64,000 nucleotides of DNA from Peribacillus deserti (GCF_016909175.1 NZ_JAFBFI010000005.1:156586-220585); one strand, 5' to 3'. Shown: positions 54,679 to 63,078, counted from the first letter of the stretch. Translations and numbers: made by a program. The notes: a model not told the origin generated them from the letters alone.

Positions 54679-55686
54679 ATGTGGTTAGATGTTTACGAAC
54701 AGGTTGGCGAATTAACTGAATTGGAACGGGTAGCATTGTTTAATGCGATGAAACAAGACCTTTTTCCAGATGAACCTAGTAAAATTACAAAACTGTTGAA
54801 AGATATTCGTGAAAACCGTTTTGCATCTGGAATGGCTTGTGTTCATTGTGGAAGCACTGCTGTTAAGCGTAACGGCAAATATAAGACACGCCAACGGTAT
54901 CTATGTAAGGATTGTGGTAAAACCTTCAACGATATGACTAACACTCCATTTTCAGGCTCAAGATACCCTGAAAAATGGGTGAAGTATATGGAAATGATGG
55001 TGGAGGGTTATACCTTACCTAAAATCGCTAAACGCCTAAAAATCCACATCTCCACTGCTTTCTATTGGAGACATAAAATTCTGAACGCGTTACGCTCATT
55101 AGATTTCAATCAACTTCAAGGTATTGTTGAAAGTGACGAAACTTTCTTTCGTGAGTCTATGAAAGGGAAAGTGGTAACACATCGAAAGCCTAAGAAACGT
55201 AAGACTCCAGATGAAAAGAGAGGGATTTCTGACCTTAAAATTGCCGTTGTTGTAGCACAAGACCGTAATAACAATATTATTGCAGTGAAAGCTGGAACTG
55301 GGCGTGTTAAAGCAGAAGAAATTGACGCTGCTATCGGGAAATATATAGACCCGAAATCTTTGCTGTGCACAGATACAGCGACGAATTATAAGAAGTTCGC
55401 CAAACTAAAAGGATTACAACACGAACCCATCAATGAACACCAAAAGCAACGTGTAAAGAAGGGAATTTTTCACGTTCAGAACGTAAATAACTTCCATAGT
55501 CGATTGAAAACCTGGATTAGAAGGTTTCAAGGTGTAGCAACCAAATATCTTGATAACTACCTGTACTGGTTTCGATGGCTTGAATTAGACAAGCATTTAT
55601 CCTATGAAAAACAAGTGGAGCAAATGCTTATTTCGGCGTGCCGGAAATCAAACAAAACAACAGTGGAATTATTAAGGTCAAATTAA
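54679..55686 (+). CDS. IS1595-family (ISXO2-like) transposase
   Basis: 335-aa transposase. N-terminal zinc ribbon CVHCGSTAVKRNGKYKTRQR...CKDCGKTF, a helical DNA-binding segment (YTLPKIAKRLKIHISTAF) and the catalytic domain with Asp of IVESDETFF, Asp of LLCTDTATNYKK and the His/Asn of VQNVNNFHSRLKTWIRRFQG. Start at ATG 54679 with GGAGGCG upstream. Confidence 0.93.
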   Translation: MWLDVYEQVGELTELERVALFNAMKQDLFPDEPSKITKLLKDIRENRFASGMACVHCGSTAVKRNGKYKTRQRYLCKDCGKTFNDMTNTPFSGSRYPEKWVKYMEMMVEGYTLPKIAKRLKIHISTAFYWRHKILNALRSLDFNQLQGIVESDETFFRESMKGKVVTHRKPKKRKTPDEKRGISDLKIAVVVAQDRNNNIIAVKAGTGRVKAEEIDAAIGKYIDPKSLLCTDTATNYKKFAKLKGLQHEPINEHQKQRVKKGIFHVQNVNNFHSRLKTWIRRFQGVATKYLDNYLYWFRWLELDKHLSYEKQVEQMLISACRKSNKTTVELLRSN

Positions 55687-55733
55687 AAAAGGACCACCCG
55701 ATTGATGGCCCCACATACTTTCTAATGGGGTTG

Positions 55734-56210
55734 CTATTTTGACATCAGGACACCTGGTAATTTCTCGTATTTAAATAAAATTAACTTAGGCGTAAGTTGT
55801 ACCTCTTTGGTCTTTTTGTATCCAAATTTCTCGTAAAAATAGTGATTACGAAAACTTAAATAAGGGGTATACAAAGTCCATAATTTCACATTTGGAAATT
55901 GTTCTTCTAGAAACTGAATAGCGGCAGTACCAACTCCTTTATTTTGATATAAAGGAGAAATGAACACTTTATCAATGTGCATACGTTCATTATTACCTCT
56001 TACATCAATTGCACCGATAACTGTTTCTCCGTCCAAAATTGTAAAGTGATAATATTTTTTTATATTTTCCGCTAACTTCTCAAATGTTTCACAAGCTGGA
56101 TTAGTTTCAAAGTCCTCATATTTTTCCAAGTCCTCTTGAAACGATGCTTTTTGAATTGGAAGTAAAATATCTATATCTTCCATTGTTGATTTTCTGAATA
56201 CCAACGACAT
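55734..56210 (-). CDS. GNAT N-acetyltransferase, IS passenger
   Basis: 158-aa acetyltransferase. N-terminal MSLVFRKSTMEDIDILLPIQ, acetyl-CoA loop YQNKGVGTAAIQFLEEQFP and C-terminal NHYFYEKFGYKKTKEV are all present, so it looks functional. TAGGAGGATATATT precedes ATG. It lies wholly inside the IS1595 inverted repeats, convergent with the transposase, and would be carried along on transposition. Substrate unknown; drug or metabolite acetylation is possible. Confidence 0.9.
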   Translation of the reverse strand: MSLVFRKSTMEDIDILLPIQKASFQEDLEKYEDFETNPACETFEKLAENIKKYYHFTILDGETVIGAIDVRGNNERMHIDKVFISPLYQNKGVGTAAIQFLEEQFPNVKLWTLYTPYLSFRNHYFYEKFGYKKTKEVQLTPKLILFKYEKLPGVLMSK

Positions 56211-56310
56211 AATATATCCTCCTAAAGCCCTTCTGTTTCTACCATTATATGTTATTTTTGAGATTAATCAACATACCTTCTTAAAAACAACAAACTTTAC
56301 GAAAACAGCC

Positions 56311-56318
56311 TTATTAAA
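56311..56318. repeat. Right target-site duplication of the IS1595 element
   Basis: TTATTAAA, exact partner of 54591-54598. Confidence 0.9.
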
Positions 56319-56329
56319 AAATAGCTGTC

Positions 56330-56371
56330 GACTTTGTCGACAGCCTGAGCATTCCTTTACAAAGAAATGCC
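56330..56371. repeat. Hairpins right of the IS element
   Basis: Palindrome GCTGTCGACTTTGTCGACAGC followed by the second copy of GCATTCCTTTACAAAGAAAT. Together with 54447-54470 it marks the original site. Confidence 0.6.
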
Positions 56372-56402
56372 CTTTAATTTTAAACTATTCAATTTTTATA
56401 AC

Positions 56403-56493
56403 TTGTTCAACTAACCTGACCATTAATTTAACAACAAAAAGATCCGACACAACAGCACTATCCTTATTCAACTAACGTACCCGTTAGCTTAAT
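56403..56493. repeat. Terminator-repeat copy 14 (full length, core decayed)
   Basis: GTTCAACTAACCTGACCATT, AACAACAAAAAG, broken core, then TTCAACTAACGTACCCGTTA. 20 bp after the VOC gene stop. Confidence 0.7.
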
Positions 56494-56512
56494 TGAAAAT
56501 GATCACAACCTG

Positions 56513-56860
56513 CTATTTCTCCCAAAGCTCGACCAGTCGACCTTCAGGATCTTTAATCCAAATAAACTTTCCAAATTCACTAATCTCTTTTTTCTTTTCA
56601 AGAGGTACACCAATATGTTCAAGATGCTTAATAGTCTCGTTTAGATTATGTACTTTGAAATTTAACATCACTTGTTGTTCTTTTGGAAAATAACTGTCAT
56701 TCTCGGTAAAGAAAGAAAAGATAGTCTCATTTCCTAATTGGGGTTTAATCACAGTCCCATTCCATTTTTCTATTTCAATCTTCAACACTTCACTGTACCA
56801 TTTTTTTATAACATCAAGATTCTTAGTTCTCCAAAATATTCCTCCGAAACCTTTTATCAT
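56513..56860 (-). CDS. VOC-family protein
   Basis: 115-aa glyoxalase/bleomycin-resistance-fold protein: GFGGIFWRTKNLDVIKKWYS at the start, FGKFIWIKDPEGRLVELWE at the end with a metal-ligand Glu. CAGGAGTTAGATACG precedes ATG. Enzyme or binding role unknown. Confidence 0.85.
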   Translation of the reverse strand: MIKGFGGIFWRTKNLDVIKKWYSEVLKIEIEKWNGTVIKPQLGNETIFSFFTENDSYFPKEQQVMLNFKVHNLNETIKHLEHIGVPLEKKKEISEFGKFIWIKDPEGRLVELWEK

Positions 56861-56913
56861 CGTATCTAACTCCTGTCTGTCTTTAAATTTTTAGTTTTTG
56901 ATTATTGTTAAGT

Positions 56914-56952
56914 TCCTTCTTCAACTAAACTGCCCTGTTAGTTGAAGAAGGA
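56914..56952. repeat. Terminator-repeat: perfect outer palindrome
   Basis: TCCTTCTTCAACTAA / TTAGTTGAAGAAGGA 15-bp arms with an ACTGCCCTG loop. It shows the outer arm of the family as a complete stand-alone hairpin. Confidence 0.75.
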
Positions 56953-57279
56953 TATATAAGACTGGTACTCAAAACGGCACTAAATTGACAGTAGTTTTGG
57001 CACTCTTTTTTAATTGTACAATACTTATTTCCCATCATAAAAATGATGTCAATTGTAATGTCAAAGTAAAAGGAATTCCGAAATTTTTTCCTTATACGAT
57101 TGGAACAAGGGCTGCTACCCATTTCAAAAAAAACCCAGCAAACTAACAGATATTTCCTGTATAATTAGAATTTTTTCTTCAACTAACGATTGATAAATTG
57201 TGGAAAAGAGTGACATAATCATTTTTTTCATCTGGCTTGTCAGGAGATGCAGTAGTCTGAGTCTGTGGTTCTTCGTGAG
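56953..57279. other. Intergenic, no gene supported
   Basis: A minus-strand frame overlaps the repeat here but has no ribosome site. A CTTCAACTAACGATTG repeat trace is at 57177. Confidence 0.4.
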
Positions 57280-57694
57280 CGATTCAATCCACCAAACTTT
57301 TATGTTTCACAATTCGAGATTAACGTTTCTTCAAAGAATGAACTTGAGCTTAAAATAGAATATGTATTTAGCAAAAAACTGTATAATTTTATTCAGCAAG
57401 GCATCCCCTAGTACTTCGTGTCTGAAATTCCATCTAAGACTGCTGAATACATTGGAGTAGCTACTTCGCCTGTACTAAGAGGTAAAGTTATGGATGGTAA
57501 AGAAAACGGTAACTATAAGTTCCCTCTATCAGCAAGAATTCCAATTAAAAACAAGCTAAAAAGTTATCAGATTAAAGAAATGAAAAAAGAAATAACTGGA
57601 TACAACCTATATGTTTTAAATTCCAAAAAAGACATTGAACATGGACTTTGACCCAAATAAGTCTGGAATGCAAGTAATCAATGCAGAGGAGTAA
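57280..57694 (+). pseudogene. Unrecognised gene with stop codon and frameshift
   Basis: Frame ERFNPPNFYVSQFEINVSSK runs into a TAG at 57412, continues YFVSEIPSKTAEYIGVATSP through ITGYNLYVLNSKKDIEHG, and after a one-base shift ends DPNKSGMQVINAEE at 57694. The protein character is continuous through both breaks, and a strong terminator follows. N-terminus missing; family unknown. Confidence 0.5.
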
Positions 57695-57696
57695 GA

Positions 57697-57734
57697 AAAA
57701 GCAGAGTGACTTACTAGGTCGCTCTGCTTTTTGT
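57697..57734 (+). terminator. Terminator of the 57280 relic
   Basis: AAAGCAGAG-GAC / GTC-CTCTGCTTT with T-run TTTTTG. Confidence 0.85.
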
Positions 57735-57771
57735 TTATAGTAGTCTACCAAAAGACTTATTGACTCGTAAG

Positions 57772-57827
57772 GAGAGCCGCCTTAGCAGCCCAACCTTATT
57801 TAACTAACACACCCGTTAGTTGAACAA
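57772..57827. repeat. Terminator-repeat copy 15
   Basis: Core GAGCCGCCTTAGCAGCCC, then TTTAACTAACACACCCGTTA and GTTGAACAAAG. Confidence 0.65.
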
Positions 57828-57942
57828 AGAAAGTTAATCAATATCTTGAAAATTAATTGGATATAAGGCACGTATTGCATCTACGACGTAACTATCTTAA
57901 TGTATTTCAAGGATTAGTAGTGTTGAGAGAAGGAAAGATTTT

Positions 57943-57976
57943 AGAGGGCTCTAGCTATTTTGTTAGAGCCCTTTTT
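57943..57976 (-). terminator. Terminator of ridA
   Basis: AGGGCTCTA / TAGAGCCCT with a 10-base loop, a few bases after the ridA stop codon. Confidence 0.8.
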
Positions 57977-57983
57977 ACCTGAA

Positions 57984-58361
57984 TTATCTTCTAGCTATCA
58001 TCTCGATTTCAACCTGTGCACCAAGAGGTAAGGATGACACACCTATAGTTGTACGAGCAGGATATGGCTCAGAAAATTGTTTAGAATAAACTTCATTCAT
58101 TGCTGTGAAATTATTCATATCAGTTAAGAATACATTCACTTTTTCAACATTATCAGGAGTTAAACCTGCTGCATCCAATACATTGAAAAGATTCTTAAAA
58201 CATTGATTGGTCTGTTCAACAATATCACCTTCTACAAGCTTTCCAGTCTGTGAGTCTACTGGGGTTTGCCCAGATAGAAATATTAAATCTCCTGCTTCAA
58301 TTGCATGTGAGTAAGGACCAACAGCAACAGCACCAGATGCACTAAAAGCCTTTCTTGACAT
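57984..58361 (-). CDS. ridA: RidA-family reactive intermediate deaminase (YabJ-like)
   Basis: 125-aa trimeric enzyme that hydrolyses reactive enamine/imine intermediates. GPYSHAIEAGDLIFLSGQTP at the start, the key Arg in PARTTIG and the Glu in VEIEMIARR are present. GGAGGAGTTTTAT precedes ATG. It stands alone and may be a second copy beside the one usual in the purR region. Confidence 0.92.
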   Translation of the reverse strand: MSRKAFSASGAVAVGPYSHAIEAGDLIFLSGQTPVDSQTGKLVEGDIVEQTNQCFKNLFNVLDAAGLTPDNVEKVNVFLTDMNNFTAMNEVYSKQFSEPYPARTTIGVSSLPLGAQVEIEMIARR

Positions 58362-58450
58362 ATAAAACTCCTCCTCTAGATATATGGAAAAAAATAGATA
58401 TATGACGATATTTTAGGTATATGGAATATATAAGCTATAGATATTAATAA

Positions 58451-58508
58451 AAACAAAGAAAAGGGCTGCATAAGCTGCCACCCTTATTCAACTAACGCAG
58501 CCATTAGT
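58451..58508. repeat. Terminator-repeat copy 16
   Basis: AAAACAAAGAAAAGGGCTGC, then ATAAGCTGCC, TTCAACTAACGCAGCCATTA. A further arm trace (CACTAATGTACCGTTAG) is at 58562. Confidence 0.65.
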
Positions 58509-58809
58509 AAATAAACTCTCTCGAATTTTTAGGTAGAGACCGCCGTAGCGAGCCTCATCTTTCACTAATGTACCGTTAGCCGTCATTGAGCACAAAATCA
58601 ATACTGCTCCACAGGGAATAATAACGTTTAGGAAATGTCAATTTAATAATTTAATTCCCATAGCCCCCTCTTTTATTAACGATTGTGTAGGTCCTTTATA
58701 AATTGTCGGTTTTTCCAAAACTTAAAGTAAGTATAAAATTACTATCATTAGAGACACAATAATATAATAAATTTACGGTTTTGAAGTACTTCAAAGGGGA
58801 GTATCGACA

Positions 58810-59631
58810 ATGGAAACAAAACAGACACTGAGCAACGAATTAAAGTCCTTTATTAAAGAAAACGGGGAAACGTTTGAGGACAAATTGCTTTCCGAAGCAG
58901 TAAATGTCTCGGCAAGAATTACTGATATTTTAAGTCAAGGAAATATTGATTTGTTAAAAAATGCTCGGACATTGATTTTTTACGTAGTTGATCAAAAAGA
59001 TGAAGAGTTAATTGCATTCGCTAAGCAGGAAGGCATCGCTTGGGCGAAGCACGCATTAACACTCGAGTTGAAATTAGAGTGGGTACAAGCGATCAGAAGA
59101 ACTTTTTGGCATTTTGTAGCTATTCTCGACGAGGAAAAAAATATTACGAATAAACGTGCAGAATTTTACGGAATGGAAAAAAACGTCAACGATCAGATTG
59201 ACAAGTTCCTTAACAACTTTTTTCTTAACTATACAAAATATAAAGATACAATGTACTATAAACAAAGAGAAATGGTAGAACATTTGTCAGTACCGATTAT
59301 TCCTGTAAACGATCACGTTTACGTTCTGCCGCTAATTGGGACCGTAGACTCCTACAGGATTGAAATAATTGAAGAAAAGGTTTTAGACGCTATAGCTGAT
59401 TCAAGAATTCAGACACTGGTTATGGACCTTTCCGGTATTGCCATGATGGAACGAGATGTCATAAATAATCTTGAAAAGATATTGGCTGGGGTTAAAATGA
59501 TGGGCTGCAAAACGGTTCTTACTGGTCTTCGTCCTGAACTTGTAAGAAAAATGGTGCATTCGGGAGTCCGTTTTGAAGAAGAGGCAGAAACAAAAGGTAC
59601 ACTCCAGGAAACTTTAAAGCAATATCTTTAA
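58810..59631 (+). CDS. RsbR-type stressosome protein (STAS), paralogue 3
   Basis: 273-aa RsbT co-antagonist-like protein: helical sensor half, linker HLSVPIIPVNDHVYVLPLIG, and STAS domain with VMDLSGIAMMERDV. AAAGGGGAG precedes ATG, overlapping the 16-bp palindrome TTTGAAGTACTTCAAA (58781-58796). No partner genes nearby. With the two at 41-43 kb it makes three scattered RsbR proteins that could form mixed stressosomes with core RsbS/RsbT encoded elsewhere. Confidence 0.87.
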   Translation: METKQTLSNELKSFIKENGETFEDKLLSEAVNVSARITDILSQGNIDLLKNARTLIFYVVDQKDEELIAFAKQEGIAWAKHALTLELKLEWVQAIRRTFWHFVAILDEEKNITNKRAEFYGMEKNVNDQIDKFLNNFFLNYTKYKDTMYYKQREMVEHLSVPIIPVNDHVYVLPLIGTVDSYRIEIIEEKVLDAIADSRIQTLVMDLSGIAMMERDVINNLEKILAGVKMMGCKTVLTGLRPELVRKMVHSGVRFEEEAETKGTLQETLKQYL

Positions 59632-59713
59632 CTAAACATAAAATGACCGTTTGTAAGCGGTCTTTTTTTGTATCCTCCACTGTCATTAATGTATTTATAC
59701 TCCTGTTATGAAA

Positions 59714-60173
59714 TCAACTTCTCAACAGTTGATTATTCTCTTCTTTTCTACTCCTAAAAAGTAAGGTATTGCCGGAACATCCCGTTAAAACGTACTCATC
59801 TTGGTTGTTCTTATTTTTAATCACTTCGATGGTTTTACACTGATGTGTTTTAATTGTATTATCTCCATAATTGTCTCTTGAAGTATCCCTTGTCACTTCA
59901 AGGATCTCTCCATTATAAGAAAGATCACTAATAATTGGGTCTCCTTCTTTTGTGTAGGAGACTACACGTATTTTATCTTCTTTTCCTTTACTTACATTTT
60001 GTATAAATTCTTTAAGCTTTTGTTAAATTCCCAATACCATCGTGATGGCTTACTATGTCTGTTTGTGCTGGGCTGAATTGTTCTTCTACATTATCAACTG
60101 GGGATTTGGAACAGCCTATTACTAAAATTAGTAACATTACAACTATACTTAAATATCCCTTTCTAAAATTCAT
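59714..60173 (-). pseudogene. DUF4362 lipoprotein, one frameshift
   Basis: Starts at ATG 60173 (GGAGTGGGTTT upstream) with a lipoprotein signal ending LVIGC and the family opening AQTDIVSHHDGIGNL. One base is lost near 60022. The other frame continues LKEFIQNVSKGKEDKIRVVS, YTKEGDPIISDLSYNGEILE and the C-terminal YVLTGCSGN to 59714. The complete protein would be about 150 aa, as usual in DUF4362. Confidence 0.75.
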
Positions 60174-60244
60174 AAACCCACTCCTTTCTTACCCTATATC
60201 ACGTTATGAATAATTATAAGTTTCTACATATCTGTTCTTCACAC

Positions 60245-60320
60245 CTTCCCGGTTGAGGAACAACACAAAAAGGCGGCCTCCGCAGCCAATCCTTCTTGAT
60301 AAACGCACCCTTTTGTTGAA
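60245..60320. repeat. Terminator-repeat copy 17 (full length)
   Basis: GGTTGAGGAACAACACAAAA, core GGCGGCCTCCGCAGCC, TTCTTGATAAACGCACCC, TTTTGTTGAA. 20-100 bp after the next gene's stop. Confidence 0.7.
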
Positions 60321-60342
60321 ACCAGCTATTACTTAACCTTTC

Positions 60343-60819
60343 CTAAAGTTGCTCCTCAAAAAATTGCACCTGACTAAGCATATTAGATTTTTCCTTATGT
60401 ACAATCCCCATCCACATAAAAAGGCTTGGCAATATAGATAGCCACAACGCATACTTAGTATTTGCAATTACCATCATTGCTGGGTGAAGGGCAGCATTAT
60501 ATAGTATATACATTATCCAGTCCCATCCGTCATTGGTAAAAATAATGAGATACAAACCTATAATGAATCCAATTAGTGATACTAATGAAACTGAGAGTAA
60601 TGATTTTAGCTTTGATCCTTGAAACCTTAATAATTTTCTACCGAGAATGTAGTAAACAGTTAACCCTATAATTGATACACACAAAAGATAACTATTCATA
60701 ATTACAGCATTACTCTGATACTTATTAAAGACAAAGTCATAAAAATAATTACCCGACAACCAAATAATAACTCCAGTAAAGATATGAATGAAGAATGCTA
60801 TTACAGTATTTCTCAACAT
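60343..60819 (-). CDS. Hypothetical membrane protein, 158 aa
   Basis: Four to five membrane helices (FFIHIFTGVIIWLSGNYFY, LLCVSIIGLTVYYILG, VSLVSLIGFIIGLYLIIF). The ribosome site (GTGGTGAATTCCGGCT) is weak. No family recognised. Confidence 0.6.
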   Translation of the reverse strand: MLRNTVIAFFIHIFTGVIIWLSGNYFYDFVFNKYQSNAVIMNSYLLCVSIIGLTVYYILGRKLLRFQGSKLKSLLSVSLVSLIGFIIGLYLIIFTNDGWDWIMYILYNAALHPAMMVIANTKYALWLSILPSLFMWMGIVHKEKSNMLSQVQFFEEQL

Positions 60820-60912
60820 AGCCGGAATTCACCACTTTCATAATCTCTTAGTATATATTATTCTTCATTAAAAACAATTACTCCTTTTAAAAAATTCTTA
60901 GTGCCGAATTCC

Positions 60913-61335
60913 CCCCATAGGCTGCCTAAGCACACTTCTTCTTGAACTAACGCACCCGTTAGCCATCCATAAATCGTACAGATCAGCGATTCACCACAGA
61001 GAATGAAAATGGGCTGTGCAGACTATACTGTTTAATGCTGGAGAAGAAGGTCTATGAACTATGGTGCCTTAGAGCCATCCCGTAAGTCTGACGGGGGCGG
61101 CCACGGTGTACCACCGACTGTCGCACCCTAAATCGGTAGCACTCATGGGAGATAAATCCTAATTCTGGTTGTTGCTCCAGTTGCACTTATTTTACTCCAA
61201 CGAGAAGGGCCTGAATTCAAGCCATGTACAACCAATCTTATATCTAACTTTTATAAGGCCGGTCCTCTTTTTAAAAACTGGTTTTTCTTGTCTATTTTTG
61301 TATGCCTTTTTCCAGTTTTTATTTTCATGGGAGTA
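60913..61335. repeat. Terminator-repeat copy 18 joined to long element L3
   Basis: AGGCTGCCTAAGC, CTTCTTGAACTAACGCACCC, then the long non-coding segment: CGATTCACCACAGAGAATG, GCTGGAGAAGAAGGTC, GAACTATGGTGCC, CCCGTAAGTCTGACGGGGGC, GGCCACGGTGTACCACC, an extra ~100 bp absent from L2, and a tail TCCAGTTTTTATTTTCATGG shared with L2. Frames across it are not conserved, so it is unlikely to be coding. Confidence 0.75.
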
Positions 61336-61504
61336 GTAATAAGAATGATTACCTGTTTTCGCCTATCCATTGAACATACACCCCTTATCCTTCATCCAAT
61401 CTTTCCCCTTTTCACTTGTTATCTACTTAACAGCACGCAAGCATCAGATTCCTTCAATACCCCGATCCTGGCATAAAAAAGGGTACCTTATCAACCCTCA
61501 TCAT
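61336..61504. other. Intergenic after L3
   Basis: Plus-strand open frames here lack ribosome sites and overlap the repeat. No gene called. Confidence 0.4.
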
Positions 61505-61532
61505 ACTCAACTAAGGTACCCGTTAGTTGAGG
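61505..61532. repeat. Terminator-repeat outer palindrome
   Basis: CTCAACTAAGGTACCCGTTA GTTGAG-type hairpin; complementary CTCAACTAA and TTAGTTGAG arms. Confidence 0.6.
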
Positions 61533-61682
61533 AAGGACGTTTTTATAACCCAATATCATTCTACTATGCACTTAAAAAGCCAACAGAATAAGTCAACAAT
61601 TTGTTGTTGTCTTAGATGCTTGTCCAATCGTAAGATCTAAAACTGAATAGTCTAATACATAAGTATTCAGGAGGTGATTTAT

Positions 61683-61802
61683 ATGTCTAACGAATTGGGT
61701 CGTGGTGAAGTCGGCCGTTTCAATCTTCGTCGCAGGTTCCGTAAACACCTCAATCGTTTTCAACTTCGTCGTAATCTCCGTAAACTCCGCCTTCCGTCAT
61801 GA
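61683..61802 (+). CDS. Arg-rich 39-aa peptide with tandem duplication
   Basis: ATG 61683 is preceded by an optimal AGGAGGTGATTTAT. The peptide starts MSNELGRGEVG and then has two 13-residue repeats, RFNLRRRFRKHLN and RFQLRRNLRKLRL, ending PS. About one third of residues are Arg. The DNA repeats are 39 bp each with synonymous differences, supporting coding selection. It is highly cationic and could be amphipathic, binding nucleic acid, acidic spore components or membranes. Not recognised. A terminator-repeat follows 130 bp on. Confidence 0.65.
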   Translation: MSNELGRGEVGRFNLRRRFRKHLNRFQLRRNLRKLRLPS

Positions 61803-61927
61803 GCACCACGGTTTCCATCACTTCTCTTTTCATGTATCAAAATGCTGTTGTAGGTACCTTACAAGACGATTTCAAATTACCAAGTAAAAGGAACGTGGTT
61901 CAACTATGCTGTTCCCTATAACACCGA

Positions 61928-62115
61928 AAAGGCTGCCATAGCAGCCTTTTTTGAACTAACCAACATCTACTTTATTATTGAACCAACAAAAATAAGCTGT
62001 CTAAGCAGCGATTCACTCTTCAGGTAACGCACCCGTTAGCCATCCATGCAGCAGAGCTGCACCACAGAGAATGAAAATGGCTAGAATCCTCAATGCTGAT
62101 ACTGTGCTTCCGGTT
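61928..62115. repeat. Terminator-repeat copies 19-20 joined to partial long element L4
   Basis: Perfect core AAAAGGCTGCCATAGCAGCC plus TTTTTT, then a second copy AACCAACAAAAATAAGCTGT with arm GGTAACGCACCCGTTAGCC, and CTGCACCACAGAGAATGAAA, the start of the long element. Confidence 0.75.
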
Positions 62116-62305
62116 AAGCCCACCTCTTTTTCTTGACCATGATGAGGGGTAACTTTATTCGTGAGAGAAAATTCGGCACCATTCCGGCACACCTATTTCA
62201 AAAGCGATGAAAAATATCAGCAGGTAAACTCTGATTATTTGTTTCAAAGAGGAGTAGAGAAAAAGGGCTTTTAATAAAAGAAAAGGACACGAATTTTGAT
62301 GTCCT

Positions 62306-62794
62306 TTAAATTACGTTAAATGCCATGCTCGCACGGATATTTTTGTCGCCCTGCCAGATGAATTCAATCATGTATTCACCTTTTTCAAGATTTTCAAAAG
62401 TCACTTCATAATTTTTTTCCCCGCCTGCTGGAATGATCAGGTTCCGGATTGCCTGAGTGGACCTCACATTTTCTGAATATTGCTCAATTTTTTTTCCTTC
62501 TTTAATTAGAATGTAATCATAGGAAAATCCGTTTGGAAATTTGAAAGATTGTTCTTTTTCAGTTTGGTTTTTCACGGTAAACGTGAAGGAATTCTTGTTA
62601 TTTATTAAATCATGTTTACCTTCGGTTATCCTCCCTTCCATGCTACCAGCCACAATACCTGCAGACTGCTCTTTCTTCTCTACAACCGGTTGTTTAAGCG
62701 GTTCCTTTTGAGGATCAGAAACCCCTTTTGTCCCACAGGCCGCCATTGCTAAAACCAGACTTAAAAGTAATCCTGCTAACACTGTATATCTCAT
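62306..62794 (-). CDS. BsuPI-domain lipoprotein
   Basis: 162-aa lipoprotein: signal MRYTVLAGLLLSLVLAMAAC (Cys20 lipidated), linker, then a BsuPI beta domain (NKNSFTFTVKNQTEKEQSF, KKIEQYSENVRST, YEVTFENLEKGEYMIEFIW). The domain resembles the Bacillus intracellular proteinase inhibitor, here placed outside the membrane. Start at ATG 62794 because AAGGAGGGATATC precedes it. Intact paralogue of the broken gene at 21094. Confidence 0.87.
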   Translation of the reverse strand: MRYTVLAGLLLSLVLAMAACGTKGVSDPQKEPLKQPVVEKKEQSAGIVAGSMEGRITEGKHDLINNKNSFTFTVKNQTEKEQSFKFPNGFSYDYILIKEGKKIEQYSENVRSTQAIRNLIIPAGGEKNYEVTFENLEKGEYMIEFIWQGDKNIRASMAFNVI

Positions 62795-62920
62795 GATATC
62801 CCTCCTTATAGTGCTTAAAATCAGGAAAATTAAAAGCCTTCTAAACAACTATAAAAACGAAGCCAATGAAATACGTTAGGATTCTTTCTTAAGGTTCTAC
62901 TTTAAACTTTGTATCAATGG

Positions 62921-62975
62921 GGAAAAGGCTGCCGATACACCGGCTGGATCTTCAACTAACGCACCTTTAGTTTTT
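62921..62975. repeat. Terminator-repeat copy 21
   Basis: GGAAAAGGCTGCCGATACAC, then TCTTCAACTAACGCACC and TTTAG. Confidence 0.6.
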
Positions 62976-63017
62976 AATTCTAGAGTGAAAATGATATTCC
63001 TCTATCCCTGCTTCTTT

Positions 63018-63078
63018 TTTTAAAAAAAATAGACTGCCGAAGCAGTCGTTCTTCCTCAACTAACGCACCTGTTAGTGC
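63018..63078. repeat. Terminator-repeat copy 22
   Basis: Core GACTGCCGAAGCAGTC followed on the minus strand by TATTTTTTTTAAAAAA, arm CCTCAACTAACGCACCTGTTAG. The core shows a compensatory pair (G-C to A-T) against the GGCTGC form. Confidence 0.7.

Larger units (their letters stand above)
54599..56310 (+). mobile_element. IS1595-family element with GNAT passenger gene
   Basis: 1712 bp bounded by inverted repeats: left GGCTGTTTTCGCATAGATTG, right (reverse complement) GGCTGTTTTCGTAAAGTTTG, and by an exact 8-bp target duplication TTATTAAA, the size usual for IS1595. Contains the transposase (plus strand) and a convergent GNAT gene. Ends, duplication and both genes are intact, so insertion is recent and the element may be active. 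Confidence 0.93.

Noticed and set aside
56925..57122. 65-aa minus-strand frame
   Set aside because: C-terminal part is the repeat palindrome and no start signal is present.
61288..61887. Plus-strand frames of 60-73 aa around the long element and the Arg-rich peptide
   Set aside because: They overlap repeat L3 or run out of frame across the Arg-rich peptide gene; none has a ribosome site, whereas the 39-aa frame does.
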